Part shown: positions 31,690 through 44,104 of the stretch, piece by piece | Layout: the number at the start of each line of letters is the position of its first letter | How positions within the stretch are numbered: the first letter of the stretch is position 1 | Origin: Takakia lepidozioides | Lineage: Eukaryota; Streptophyta; Takakiopsida; Takakiales; Takakiaceae | Length of the DNA stretch: 64,000 nt | Direction of reading: 5' to 3' | Assembly: GCA_030704615.1 (NCBI GenBank) | Contig: CM060731.1 | Span: forward strand, 45,818,001 to 45,882,000 | The notes under the pieces: model-generated | What the model saw: the letters and a program-made list of their open reading frames with translations, nothing else | Told to the model about the DNA's origin: nothing | Databases searched by the model: none | Translations under genes and position numbers: made by a program

Positions 31690-32040
31690 TTTTAGGAGGG
31701 CATGGATTTTTTCGTCAAATGTATCATTAGCCATCTCCAAAAAATCAGCTGAGATGATCAGCCATAGGGCCTTGCATCCAGGACTCCATCAATCCCCAGT
31801 GCCTTGAAATCTTTAAGGCTTAACAGCTCGGGTCTTAGAGGGGGGGAGGTCTTCACAAGCCATATTTGTCTCTTCAATGCATTGTTCATAATGACAACTA
31901 GTAGATTCTAGCTTTAATGTGACCACCTGGAACTTTTTAACAATTTCCAAAGGTCTGGGCCTACACAACTTTGCCTTGATCTGGGTCTGAGCCTTGATCT
32001 CCCCATTGGGGATCCTATGATGCCACCAGTTCAAATCACA
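31690..32040 (-). pseudogene. Possible LINE reverse transcriptase scrap
   Basis: Minus frames contain LKDFKALGIDGVLDARPYG, resembling the 'K..K.PG.DG' entry of LINE RTs, preceded by CIEETNMACEDLPPSK. Too short for a firm call. Confidence 0.35.
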
Positions 32041-32437
32041 ATCATCCCATTAGTCAGCGCTCTGCCATTCCTCGGGGATGGAGCGGTGCCAACAAACTCT
32101 CGAATCGAAAAGATGGGTACAAAGGATGTCATCCTTGCCGAGGAAACATCAAAGTCATGGAGAAGCTTCGCCGTTCTTCACACAGAGCACTTGCATAAGA
32201 TTTCCATCACCACAACCCATGTTCACCCCTCAATCATCAGCTCCGAGTGATGGAATACATACATGACAGGCCTGATGCCGGGGTTAACACCCTCAAACAT
32301 AAACCTGCAGCCAGGTCCTAAAGCATGCCCATTCAAGACAAATAATGCAAACTCATAAATATAAGTCTGTGTCTATTATCCTTATATATGTATATATATA
32401 TGTACGTATAAACAATATTCATTTACCCGGCCCTGAC

Positions 32438-32570
32438 CCAGACCCTTGTGTCTGATATGTTCATCAACCCAGACCCTGCAGTAAATGAAAAACAATATAC
32501 CCAGACCCTTGTGTCCGATATATTCATCAACCAAGACCCTGCGGGTAAATGAAAAAACAATATACCCACC
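32438..32570 (+). repeat. Tandem duplication, about 64-bp unit, two copies
   Basis: 'cccagacccttgtgtctgat...aaacaatata' at 32438 is repeated at 32501 with few changes. A (TA)n microsatellite, 32385-32402, lies just upstream. Confidence 0.8.
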
Positions 32571-32779
32571 CAACACTGGAACATACCTGCCAATAGACTG
32601 TTTTTGTTGTTTGCCATTCCCATCCATCCAGTATGAGTAACAGCTTTTGAATCTTCTTTTATGTAAGCTGAAGACTTGTCGACATTGGAGTGACCCTGGG
32701 ATAGAGGGAGGATCCCAGAAAGCTAGCAAGGCATTGCCTGTGACCCCCAACAAATTGGAGTATGGTGGTTGCTTGTACA

Positions 32780-33040
32780 CATATCATTACCAATACTCCC
32801 CTCAAGAGCACAACCCTTCTTGAAGTGCTGAAAGCGGTTGCCATCCCTTTGCAACAATTTCTTGCCGTGGCAGTGTGAAAGTCCCACATATTCAGAGGTT
32901 CTTGATTTCAGAGGTTCCAGGGGGACTGCTGATGAGGCCAAAAGCAATGGCCAGCTTTTCACTGTGCTAGCAGAGAGCCTGTTCTTTCACCTGCTCATCC
33001 ACATTGTGCAAGACAATGCGTGTGTCAGGTACATATCCCG
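32780..33040 (-). pseudogene. Decayed DYW domain downstream of the PPR gene
   Basis: In the frame next to the end of the 33025-35652 gene, the minus strand reads GYVPDTRIVLHNVDEQVKEQ and ALC-stop-HSEKLAIAFGLISSPPG, then a stop in place of the Arg of NLR. Further frames give HTATARN and RDGNRFQHFKKG. This is the DYW deaminase-like domain, with its HSE zinc/catalytic box still legible, but carrying at least two frameshifts and two stops. The final CGDYW is lost. In working proteins DYW catalyses C-to-U editing of organellar RNA. Confidence 0.8.
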
Positions 33041-35652
33041 CCTCCTTCATCTGTATTGATCTCCTCTAGTTGTGGATGGGATTTATCCTCCACAACAAAT
33101 GAATGTACCCTGTTTTCCACCTGAATCCAGCTGCGCCCTGGCTCCTTCTTGAACCCTCTGTCCCTCATTGCATTTCTCACCTTCATCATAGCATCCCACC
33201 TACCAGCAGCAGCATAGATGTCTGAAAGCAGCACATACACTGCAGCATCTTCTGGATCGAACTTCAGAATGCACTCTGCAGCACGTTCTGCTACCTCCAC
33301 ATTCCGGTGGATTCTGCAGGCACCAAGCAATGCCCCCCACACCAAAGCATCTGGCTCAAATGGCATGCTGTTGATGAAGTCCTCAGCCTCATCCAAGCAC
33401 CCTGCACGGCCAAGAAGGTCAACCATGCAATTATAGTGGATGCCTGTTGGTGTCATACCGTGATCGCCAGTGATAGAGAGAAAATAATGATGGCCTTCGT
33501 CAACTAGGCCTACATGGCTGCATGCAGAAAGAACACCAGTGAATGTCCAATTGTCGGGCTTCACCCCTTCCTGCTGCATCTGTTCAAAGAGTTGCAGGGC
33601 TTCCCTACCGCGCCCATGCTGAGCACATCCTACCAGCATCGCATTCCAAGAGACGACGTCTCGTTCTACAATTCTATCAAACACTTGGCGTGCATCTCCC
33701 ACACTCCCACATTTGGCATACATGTCAACAAGAGCATTACACACTCGGATATCTGATTCTAATCCAGATTTGGTGATGAGTACATGGACACACTTGCCCT
33801 CTTCCAGGGCTGCTAGGCTGGCAGAAACATTTAGGATGCTAATGAAGGTGACCTTGTCTGCCTTCACACCTTCTCTTTGCATTTGCTCAAAGATTTCAAA
33901 TGCCTGTCCAGCATGTCCTTGCTGAGCTAATCCTGCAATCATTGCATTCCATGAGATCACATCTCGCTTAAGCATTCCGTCAAACACTCGGTGTGCAGCC
34001 ACCACACTCCCACACTTTAAATACATGGTGACAATGGCAGTTCCCACTTGGACATCCGACTCCAATCCAGCTTTCAAAATGACAGCATGGAGCCACTTAC
34101 CCTGTTCTAGGTAGACTGAGCTGGTACATGCATTCAGGATGCTCATGAAAGTGGCCTTGTCTGCCTGCATGCCTTCTCGTTGCATTTGCTGAAAGAGTTT
34201 GAATGCGTCTTTAATGTGCCCTTGCTGAAGAAATCCTGTGATCATGGCATTCCACGAGATCACATCTCGCTTAGGCATGTTGTCAAACACTCGGCATGCA
34301 CCCACCACATCCCCGCACTTGCAATACATGGTAACAAGGGCAGTCCCCACATGCACATCTGTCTCCAATCCAGCCTTGATGATTTGCACGTGAAGCACTT
34401 TGCCCTGTTCCAGACTTACTGGACTCGCAAAAGCCTTCAACATGCTCATGTAAGTGACCTTGTCAGCCTCCACCCCAGCTCGTTGCATGTCCTTAAAGAA
34501 TTCTATTGCCTCTTTCACATGCCCTTGCTGGGCAAATCCTGTGATCATGGCATTCCAAGAGATCACCCCTGGCTTAGGCATCTTGTCAAATACGTCAAGT
34601 GCGTCCACCAGACTTCCACACTTGCAATACATGCTAACAAGGGCAGTTCCCACTCCAGCATCTGACTCCAATCCAGCTTGTATAATATCCATATGGAGCC
34701 CCTTGCCCTGCACCACATTTACTGGGCCAGTACATGCGTTTAGGATGCTCATGAAAGTGACCTTGCTCGCCTTCAAGCCTTCTTGCTGCATTTGTCCAAA
34801 GAGTTCAAATGACTCTTCACTATGCCTTTGCTTTGCCAATCCTGCAATCATTGCATTCCATGCAATTACATCTCGTTTAGGCAATTTATCAAACACTCGC
34901 CGTGCATCCACAGCATTCCCACACTTGCAATACATGCAGATGAGGGCAGTCCCCACGTGGACATCTAACTCCAATCCAGCTTTCATGATGCACATATGGA
35001 GCTGCTTGCCCTGCTCCAGGTCTTTTGGACTTGCACATGCATTCAGGATGCTCATGAAAGTGACCTTGTCTGCTTTCACGCCTTCTCGTTGCATTTGTCC
35101 AAAGAGATTGAATGCCTCATAACCATGCCCTTGCTTAGCCAATCCTGCAATCATCGCAGTCCACGATATCACATTCCGTTCAGGCATTTTATCAAACACT
35201 CGGCGAGCGTCCATAACACTTCCGCACTTGCAATACATGCTGATCAGGATGTTTCCTAAGAAGGTGTTGGACTCAAGACCACTTTTGATGATATGGGCAT
35301 GGACACACTTGCCATCTGCAAGGGCCTTAGTCTTGGCATACCCTTGCAAAAAACGCGCATAGATTTGTGAATAAGCCCCATGTCCCCGTTTCTCCATCAC
35401 ATCCAAAAGCTGCACTGCCTCCTTCATTTGTCCCTCCTTGCACATTGAGGTCAAAGAACTACCAGTTCCACAATCAGCCCCCTTGCCCCGTTCCCGTTTT
35501 GATGTTATTTGTAGGCGCTCATCAGAAACGGTGCTGGTGCTGGACGTATGCAGGGTCATACCCTTGCCCCGAATCTGATGCCAAATAGACAACCGGTTCT
35601 GGTACCAGACTTGAAACCCCTCCGCCCTACATAGTGAGCATCCAAACATCAA
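33025..35652 (-). CDS. PPR protein, P-L-S class with E region, DYW domain lost
   Basis: An 875-residue intronless protein. Residues about 1-115 are a basic, Ser/Thr-containing N-terminus that could carry an organelle-targeting peptide. Six consecutive ~101-residue P-L-S triplets follow, each with MYCKCG (MYLKCG in the fifth, MYAKCG in the sixth) then VFDKMPKRDVISWNAMI and EQGK.LH..I.KAGLE. The E/E+ region has MVDLLGRAGCLDEAEDFINS, VWGALLGACRIHRNVE and EPGRSWIQVENRVHSFV, SHPQLEEI. It stops at 33025 through a frameshift right where DYW would begin. PLS proteins bind specific organellar RNA sites. Without its own DYW it could depend on a partner deaminase, or be a non-editing relic. An uninterrupted 2.6-kb frame suggests recent or continuing selection. 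It is head to head with CGEP at 36611. Confidence 0.88.
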   Translation of the reverse strand: MMFGCSLCRAEGFQVWYQNRLSIWHQIRGKGMTLHTSSTSTVSDERLQITSKRERGKGADCGTGSSLTSMCKEGQMKEAVQLLDVMEKRGHGAYSQIYARFLQGYAKTKALADGKCVHAHIIKSGLESNTFLGNILISMYCKCGSVMDARRVFDKMPERNVISWTAMIAGLAKQGHGYEAFNLFGQMQREGVKADKVTFMSILNACASPKDLEQGKQLHMCIMKAGLELDVHVGTALICMYCKCGNAVDARRVFDKLPKRDVIAWNAMIAGLAKQRHSEESFELFGQMQQEGLKASKVTFMSILNACTGPVNVVQGKGLHMDIIQAGLESDAGVGTALVSMYCKCGSLVDALDVFDKMPKPGVISWNAMITGFAQQGHVKEAIEFFKDMQRAGVEADKVTYMSMLKAFASPVSLEQGKVLHVQIIKAGLETDVHVGTALVTMYCKCGDVVGACRVFDNMPKRDVISWNAMITGFLQQGHIKDAFKLFQQMQREGMQADKATFMSILNACTSSVYLEQGKWLHAVILKAGLESDVQVGTAIVTMYLKCGSVVAAHRVFDGMLKRDVISWNAMIAGLAQQGHAGQAFEIFEQMQREGVKADKVTFISILNVSASLAALEEGKCVHVLITKSGLESDIRVCNALVDMYAKCGSVGDARQVFDRIVERDVVSWNAMLVGCAQHGRGREALQLFEQMQQEGVKPDNWTFTGVLSACSHVGLVDEGHHYFLSITGDHGMTPTGIHYNCMVDLLGRAGCLDEAEDFINSMPFEPDALVWGALLGACRIHRNVEVAERAAECILKFDPEDAAVYVLLSDIYAAAGRWDAMMKVRNAMRDRGFKKEPGRSWIQVENRVHSFVVEDKSHPQLEEINTDEGGGICT

Positions 35653-36610
35653 TGTCTAATTCTGTAGCCACTACAATGTCACGTCTTCGCAGGGATCAGC
35701 TTCTAAACTCCAAATTCACCGGCTCCTAAATCCTCGATTTGTCATATTCAGGGACGAAACTGTATCATACCGAACTCTCTAAAGTTCTCTTCCAATGCTC
35801 ATGACAACGATACCAGCTGTTCGATCTTCATTAACGAGTTTTAGGTGTGCACGGGTGTATCCTTGTTGACCAGGCAGTCAGAGCGACGGTCGAGAGACGA
35901 TGGACATGTGCAGCCTTGACTTGCCCCACGGAGATGAGAAGTTGAGTTTCTGAGAAGTACCTTGTGAATCATTTTCCCAAACACAACGGCTTTGATCCAC
36001 TTGTCCTCATACTCTGGAAGGCAGGACGGGCAGGCTTGAGCTGTTCTCCTTCGTCTTCTCCATTGCAAGCAGTGGTAGGTGCCCAAATGAAGCGGCAATG
36101 TCTGGGTCTGCCCCCCACTGCCCTTGCCAACCATAAACCCACAAGCTGCCATCACTCTCCCTCACGACGCGCATCCCACCTTCATCAACTTCAACAGCGA
36201 TGAGCCATCGTCCCATCAGGATTATTCTCTGGCACTTTGCTACACAGCTACACAAACAATTGGACGCTTGTTCTTACTTTCAAATCTCAACGACACAAGA
36301 GTGTGGGGGGAAGACGTCATTGATGTGTAGAGTAGACGGTGAAGAGACACTGGAGGAATACAGCATCTCCGCTCTTCTCAAGTTTATTATGAACATTCAC
36401 CAGGTCTGACCTAGAGAAACCGCTGAGTAGATGAATCATCTATTGGGTAATAATGGAATAAACGTTTGGACAAACGATTCGACCGCTCCAAAACCAACGT
36501 ACTCGGTGGATATTCTCTCTTGGACCGAGGGATACGAGAATCGTCTCTCTTGTGGGGAGAGTTGACGCAAGCGAGGAACGCAGCAGCAGAACACACACAC
36601 GGAACAGGCC
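35653..36610. promoter_or_regulatory. Shared intergenic region of the divergent PPR and CGEP genes
   Basis: The 958 bp between the two start codons must hold the 5' UTRs and promoters of both genes. No convincing TATA box was seen on either strand near the starts. Small minus-strand open frames here (35841-36255) have no recognised motif. Confidence 0.45.
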
Positions 36611-39600
36611 ATGTTCCCAGAATGCAAGCTCTCCAGTTGGTCTCTTCGCCGCTGCTCGCCCCTGTTTCCGGGAGGACCAGTGAGCGCTGTAAGGCGTGCA
36701 TGGTCGCAAAGTCTAGGACTAGGGTTGAGGGAGAAGTATTTTGTTGGTCTCCACAGCACCCCTTTGTCTGCACCAGTGTTCGTTCCTCTTGTAAGCTTGA
36801 ACAAGAAGGCTGCGTCCATGCCGTTGCATTCGGTGCACCGCATGGCTCCAATTGCAGGTGCCGAGAAGACTAATGGGTCGTTCTCAAGTTCCACAAGTGG
36901 AACGGACAGCCGTACTGGTGAGTGTTCTTCTTGGCGTGATGTGGAGATCGAAGTTTCGGCTGAGAATCGTCTAGGGGATCGCAAGTGTTTTTCTCCCCCC
37001 TTAATTCTACGAACCCCTTATGGCATTCCCAGGGTCTGTCCTTGCGCTCTGTTGCTTTCTCAGTGTAAGCAGAGTTGCAAATAGTCCGAGTACTCTACGT
37101 ATAGCCAGTTGGTGTGTTTGCCAGCAAGGCGTCACTTTGAGATCCACACCCGCAGCCTCAATGCTAGGTAGAATTTTGAATGCTTCAAGATGTCAGGGTT
37201 GCATTCAAGTTAAGCGTATCACATGTGGAATTCTTTCCATTCATATTAGCCAGTGCGTGCATTTCGGTACACCAGAAGAGAACTTCACATAGGTGTAGGT
37301 CTGCTGGTATTCTGGTCTGCGAGAAGTGAAGATTTTACAGGTGTCGTACCCCTGCCCAATTGTGTCAGCACCAAACCAAGTTGAGAGTTTAACCTTATGG
37401 AAATTCTTCTTTTCTGTCGCTCAGATTTTTAGATCGGGTTTGATGCCCCGGCTTGTGTGCTCTGGTTGAGGGCTACAGTTCAGGGCCTAGGATCCTAAAG
37501 ACAGTCCTGAAATTGAGTACAGAAGTAAAGCTACTGGGTATGATAAAGCTAACACTGCAGCCGTATTGTGGAGTAGTAACATTTCAATTTTTGTCGTATT
37601 CTGGCTGGGCTGCTGTAATTCAAGAGGTGTGAGGGGGTAATGCATCACATGTCCTTCCCTTTTATTGGGGAAGGACAACGAGGCAGATCTCCAAAAGAGC
37701 TCAAATGACCAGGTAAATCGGCTGTTGCATATCCAGGGTCTGCAGCTGAGAGTGGGGCTTACCAGTTCCCACCACAAGAGATTAAGGAGATTGTGGACGC
37801 CCCACCCACACCAGCTCTCTCCTTCTCACCCAAGCGAGATGAAATTGTATTTCTGCAGAGGCGCTCTCTGCCACCACTGGCTGAGCTGGCAAGGCCTGAG
37901 CTCAAGCTGGGTGGACTACGTATTGACCCTGAGTACAACACCCGTAGCCGGATGTAAGTGTCGTACCCTATCATCACTTGTCATTTCAGTTTTGCCTACA
38001 TTATTTGGTGTTTCCAAGTTCCTAACCATATGCATGTGCTAGATGTAGGGTAATGTCTATTCTATATATGGATGAGAATGTCTCACCATTTGTTTAACCT
38101 CTAGTAGTGTGTTCTTGTGCTGGACTTCACTCTCGATTGGCAAGGGAGGCCTCCCTGAAAAACTCCTTCAGTTTTAGTATTTATTGGCATGGTTCTGTGA
38201 CAGAGTTCAAAACCTGGGAGTGAGAGTAGATAAACCAAGACTTCGTGCTTTTGGCAGCTGATAATTACTCAAGACATGGAACCTCTTCATCTCTCTCTGC
38301 TCTCTCCCTAACTCTGTGTGGGCCTACACATTATCACAGTGCAATGAGTACATCCCTCTCCTAAGTGCTTTGCTTGTCAGAGCTACATCAATTTCCTTAG
38401 GTTGGGGAGCACTATTGGGAGGCTGATCAGGCAGGCGTGTTGCGTGTGTCATAAAGCCCATGTACAGGTCTTTCTACACAGGCATCAGCATCCATAAGCT
38501 ACTGGAGGAAGGCACCCTGGGCCCTGAGCGCCATGTCTCTGGTCTTCCAGAGGGCTCAAAAATCAGTTTTGTGAGCTGGTGAGAGCCGAGGCTGGTGTCC
38601 CATCCCTCTCGATTCTTAACAACATCTTGTTCACATCTGGGCATCATGAATCCAAAGTTTGTGGTTGGAGAATCATATCAATCCTTGATTAATATTTAGC
38701 TGCGTACTAGTTTCAAATTTAACAAGCTTGGTCCATTTCTTATTTGCCTCACTGCCAAATGAAGCGTTTCAGTTAGCTCAGCGGCTTCTGTGTTTGGACT
38801 TCGCAGACATGCTTTCAATGTCTAACCAATTAAGTTGGCATGTCTATATTTGTGTCTAATTTTGTTGACATCTACAGTGCATTTACTTGATGTCACATGC
38901 GTGATGAAGGTCACCAGATGGCCGCCATTTGGCATTCAGCATTCGTGGAGTTGACCAGGTATGGTTGTGTTCTTACGACTAAAGCATGGTTTGGTTGGTA
39001 ATTCTACTTCTATTGGAACGTTTTAAATTAAATTGATTCAATATATGTGCAGCAGTTGATGCGGCACTTCTCTATTTTTGCCTTCCCAGACTTCGCTGGG
39101 TTGAAGTAGCGATTCAGTCAATGGCGGGTACAAAAATAGCCACAGCTGTTAATATATGCTAGGAGCTTTTGGTACCCCTCTGGCACACAGTAGGGCAGAT
39201 TTGGCAAGGGTCAACTAAAATCTGCCATTGCAGGCAGGCACATAAATCCTTAAGGTGTCTTACAGCATGGAAAATTGTGGCCTGAACCTGGGGCCTTGTG
39301 GATTCCTTGCACAGGGAGAGGGCCCCAGTCCCTTTCTGGGTTTGTGGATTGCTGAGGTGGAGACAGGACAAGCAAGGAAGCTCATTGGCCCTCCAACATT
39401 TGGCCTTAACACTGTCTTTGACTCGTAAGTCCTTACTGGCCTTGCCCCTCAGCTGCACATATATATACTGGTTACAATGTCATCACACCCACTGTGGAAG
39501 GAGTCTGAGGTGAATACCAGCACTGTACCTGCTAGAAAAGTTAAGGATATGACATGGTCTTAGGCACTGTATACTTGGCATGACGGGGGTTTTCAGAAAG

Positions 39601-42600
39601 AACCTTGCAAATGGTCACAATGTGCATTGCATGTTCCATAAAGGCAGTTTTCAACGTAGGGATCAACTTGCTTCAAGGTTACATTTCTGTTGCTGCTTTT
39701 ACAGGTATTCATGGGTTGATGACACCACACTGGTGGCGTGTACGATTCCGTTTTCTCGGGGCTCACCTCCAGTAAAGCCCTTGACCCCTTCTGGCCCGAA
39801 GATCCAGTCAAATGAGCAGGCACTAGTCATACAAAACCGTACATACCAAGACCTTTTAAAGGACAGCCATGACGAAGATTTGTTTGACTATTATGCAAGT
39901 ATGCAGCTGGTACTTGTCTCCCTCAATGGGGTAGCACGGCCAATTGGGTCACCAGCTGTTTATACCTCTGTGGAGCCTTCACCTGATGGGAAGTTTCTTC
40001 TCATTTCCTCTGTCCATAAACCCTATTCATTTATTGTACCCTGTGGCCGCTTCCCCAAAAGAGTTGAGGTGTGGCGACGGGATGGCGAATTTGTAAGAGA
40101 GATTTGTGATCTGCCACTTGCGGAGGATATACCAATTGCTTTCAACAGTGCGAGAAAAGGCCGTCGATCAATTAACTGGCGATCCGACAAGCCTGCTTCC
40201 CTTTACTGGTGAGATACATCAGTTCCTGGATCTCTGGCGTGCAGCTCAATTTGTGGGCATGCTGATCTACCCTTCTCTCTCTCTCTCTCTCTCTCCTCCC
40301 ACTCTACGGCAAACAACTTATGAGTACATTCTCTCTCTCCTCCCACCTCTCTCTCACATGTGATTATTTTCACATCTGCACAGATTATGTTTTCTAGTGC
40401 ATGAGTCTGTCATGTCACGTTGGGAGGTGGTCAATGCTCTGACATCTGGGGATGTTTGAAGAATATGCCAGGGTGGAAGCACAGGATGGAGGGGATCCAA
40501 AAGTGGAAGTGTCCCCTCGTGATATCGTGTACACTCAACTTGCTGATTCGGAGACACAGCCCGAAATTGTGTCCCAGACCGACCTACGCTATGGGTATAC
40601 ATAACTTCTGGCGTTGCCTACTTCAGTGATATTGTCAAAGTACTATCCATTTTTGGCCGTGACACATAGTCTTGGTTTCCTATACCACTGGATTTCATCA
40701 ACATTTGGCATGAACAACAAGCTTAAGGTGGCTTGTGTGTCACATCTGTGTTCTTGTACTTGCTTGGAATGACTATCTATGAGTTGAAATTGAAGTTTTC
40801 TGGATGGGAGTGGGAAACAGGGGCATAGTTTGGGGGGATGAGACACTTGCTTTGCTTTATGAATCGTGGTATAAGACGCGCCGCACACGTACTTGGATGC
40901 TCTCCCCTGGAGACTTGGAGAAAGGCCTTCGGATTCTTATTGATCGATCATCTGAAGATGTCTATTCCGACCCTGGCTCTCCCATGCTGCGCCGAACCTC
41001 TTTAGGAACCTATGTATTAGCCCAGTTTAAAAATGACGCGGGAAGGAAGTGCTTGCTGCTGAATGGAAGTGGGGCAACACCTGCGGGCAACATTCCTTTC
41101 CTGGACCTGCATGATTTGTAAGTCTGGTGTCAGAAGTGCTTGTGCAGCATTTCATGGGAAAATGTAGGTGATGTGGGATGCAGCTGTTTCTGTCTACTAC
41201 CTGCACATTCTCATTCTCATATCTTTCTCTCACACTTGATGTTACATGTGCATACGGATTCATTATACCTTCTGCTAAGAAATTTGTGTTGTGGTCTATT
41301 GGCAGAGAGACAGGAGAGAAGGAACGCATATGGCAGAGTGACAAAGATAAATACTATGAGAATGTGGCAGCACTTATGTCTGACCAAGTGGATGCTGACT
41401 TGATGGTTAGCCAACTCCGGATCCTTGTATCAAAGGAGGCACAGACTGAACCCCCACAGTATTATCTGCGATGCTGGCCTGACCAACGGGTAACACAAAT
41501 CACCAATTTCCCCCACCCCTATCCTCAACTAGCAGACCTCAAAAAGGAGATTATCAGGTATGAGCGAAAGGATGGAGTCCAGCTCACGGCAACTCTGTAT
41601 CTGCCACCTGGATATGACCCTACCAAGGATGGGCCTCTGCCTATGCTAATGTGGGCTTACCCACGCGAATTCAAAAGCAAAGACAATGCCAGCCAAATGC
41701 GGGGATCCCCAAATGCATTTGCAGGCATTGGGTCCACTTCACCTGTGTTGTGGTTGGCGAGGGGGTGAGTGACCCAGTCCTAAGTCTTTTTTCCTTTTCT
41801 TTTTTCTAAATGCAAGGAAAGGGGCAAGATGCTAGATTTGACTAAAATAGAAAATCTCTTCAGTAGAGCAGGAAGTTACGTAGGTTTAGGCCAAAGGCTG
41901 AAAACAGAAGCCATCAGGAAACAAGAAGCTGAAGCTTTCAAGATCAAAGAACACGCCCATTAAATGAGCTTCAACCTCCAGAGCCATTAACTTGAACATG
42001 CTGGCGAAGCAAACAACATGAAGACGAAAGCTCTGAAATGAAGCTGCTTGGATCACATGATACAAGCAAACTATCCCAATCCAGCAGCCCACGAGATTGC
42101 ACACTACTTCAAGAGCACTAACTGTGAACATGTCAGTGGATTTATTCGTCAGAGACAGAGGCCCATGTACTTATTGCTATTCCTCTTTTTGTGATAGGTA
42201 CCAAGATGAAGTCAGAGCCTAGGTCTGACAGGATGGGCTTGTCTGCAGTTTTGCTATTCTTGATGGGCCCACAATGCCAATCATTGGAGAAGGGGAGGAG
42301 GAAGCCAATGACCGGTACAATGCTACCTTTCGCATTTGTGTCAGGACTCCCCTTTTATCTTGCAACTAACTATTAGTGAACAGGGTGGATTAAATGGCTT
42401 CCTAGCATGTGCATTTGTTTGAGATGGGGAGGCTTGGTGACCTTCTGTTGCAGGCGTGTTCATGTTCACCATACTTGATTTAGACTGTATAGTTAGTTCT
42501 TTGCACTTTTTTCCTTCTGTGAGGAACTGATATGCTCATTGGTTAAATCTGAGATCGGGTGTTCGGTGCAGGTATGTTGAGCAACTGGTGGCAAGTGCAC

Positions 42601-44104
42601 AAGCTGCATGTGATGAGGTTGTCCGGCGTGGGGTATGTTTGCTCACCTCTTTTGCAACACAATGAGTGATGCTAATTCCATTCAAATTTGAGATATTATG
42701 CTTGGTTTATTATATTGCTGGAAATCTCACATACTTCAATTGAATCAACATGCTTTTTGAAGTATGTGGAGCAAAATTATATTTTCTAGAAACATCACAA
42801 AGCACATGTATTAGCAGGTTTTGGATGAGTATAGCTGTTTGTCAGGAGTGGTCTGTTGAAAATCGGGGATCCCTTAAAATAATGCAGGAGGTGAGAAAGG
42901 CAAGCTCAATGTCAAAAGAAAGAAAGAAATGCAGTTGGTGAAGCATCACTGTAGGTGATTTCTGATCAACAGGTTGTAACTATTGCATAGCCGGCATTGA
43001 CTGCAAAACTTATGATGAATTTAGATTGTGGACAAGAGCTCTCAAACTCTCCTGCTCTCCTCAAAGTCATGGACTCATGCTGGTGTTTCTTTCAGGTGGC
43101 ACATCCTGGCAAGATTGCAGTAGGTGGACACTCGTATGGAGCCTTCATGACTGCCAACTTGTTGGTCCATGGATCAGACTTGTTTTGTTGTGGGATTTGT
43201 CGGTCTGGAGCTTACAACCGGACCCTGACCCCATTTGGTTTCCAGGTGGGCAGTTGGACTATTGTTTCGTTTCTCTTCATCTGTCCCCCTCCCCTACTAA
43301 GGTACATAGCTGTCTTGAGTAAGTCATAAGAACAGACTTCTCTCTGTGCTTATACTAGTTGGTATGTTATCTCCATTCTCCAGGCAGAGGAGAGGACGTT
43401 GTGGGAGGCACCCAAGACTTACATTGATATGAGTCCATTCATGTTGGCGGATCGCATCAAAAAACCAATTCTTTTGATTCATGGTGAAGATGATAACAAT
43501 GCGGGTACTCTTACGATGCAGGTATTCTTGGATTGTCTTGGTTACTTGGCCTGGACATTTCATATTTCACCATTCTCATGGGTTGTTGGCTATAGACATA
43601 AGTTGCATGGTTAACTAAAGGTTGGTACAGGAGGAGCTGGCTGTCTTGAACTGAAATTGCTGAAAGGATGGGGATCTTCCTTTGAAGTGAAAGACTCTTG
43701 ATATTTTGCAAGGACTTGGTACAAAGAGATGGTTGAGTCCACCTGAACTGTTTTCTTTGTTGGGCCTTCAGTCAGATCGTTTTTTCAGCGCCCTGAAGGG
43801 ACATGGATCTCTTTGCCGGTTGGTTCTTCTTCCGGTGGAGAGCCATGGCTACCAAGGAAGAGAGAGCGTGATGCACTGTTTGTGGGAGATGGAGAGGTGG
43901 CTACAGAAGTATTGTGTCGAGGTGGCTGTCAATGAAGTTGCACCACGTACAAGCACCAGTGTACAAAGTGATCAGGCCAAAGGTACAGCTGGCAATGACC
44001 TGGTTGGGGCAGGGACTGAAGGAGGAGTGGCACTTGAGAGTTCTCATCGAGCAAGAACTGGGCCCAAAGGCTTTCTCACAGCGGGACCATTGTCGTCTTT
44101 GTAG
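36611..44104 (+). CDS. CGEP: Chloroplast glutamyl endopeptidase (prolyl oligopeptidase family S9), 14 exons
   Basis: Exons by splice consensus and protein continuity: 36611-36917, 37737 (or 37746)-37953, 38468-38578, 38910-38958, 39315-39424, 39705-40208, 40472-40594, 40821-41117, 41306-41764, 42249-42314, 42572-42632, 43096-43245, 43384-43521, 43772-44104. All phases agree and give 974 residues, close to the roughly 960 of plant CGEP. The first exon is Ser/Arg/Leu-rich, a plausible plastid transit peptide. The beta-propeller half includes IVDAPPTPALSFSPKRDEI and YSFIVPCGRFPKRVEVWRRD. The alpha/beta hydrolase half carries the catalytic Ser in GGHSYGAF (exon 12), Asp in HGEDDNN (exon 13) and His in ESHGY (exon 14). 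CGEP cleaves peptides after Glu in the stroma and takes part in plastid protein turnover. The start Met is the first in the open exon and is less certain. Introns are canonical GT-AG. Confidence 0.93.

Noticed and set aside
35841-36255. Minus-strand open frames between the PPR and CGEP starts
   Set aside because: Two overlapping frames of 82-104 aa with no recognised motif; could be 5' UTR. Not enough to call a gene.
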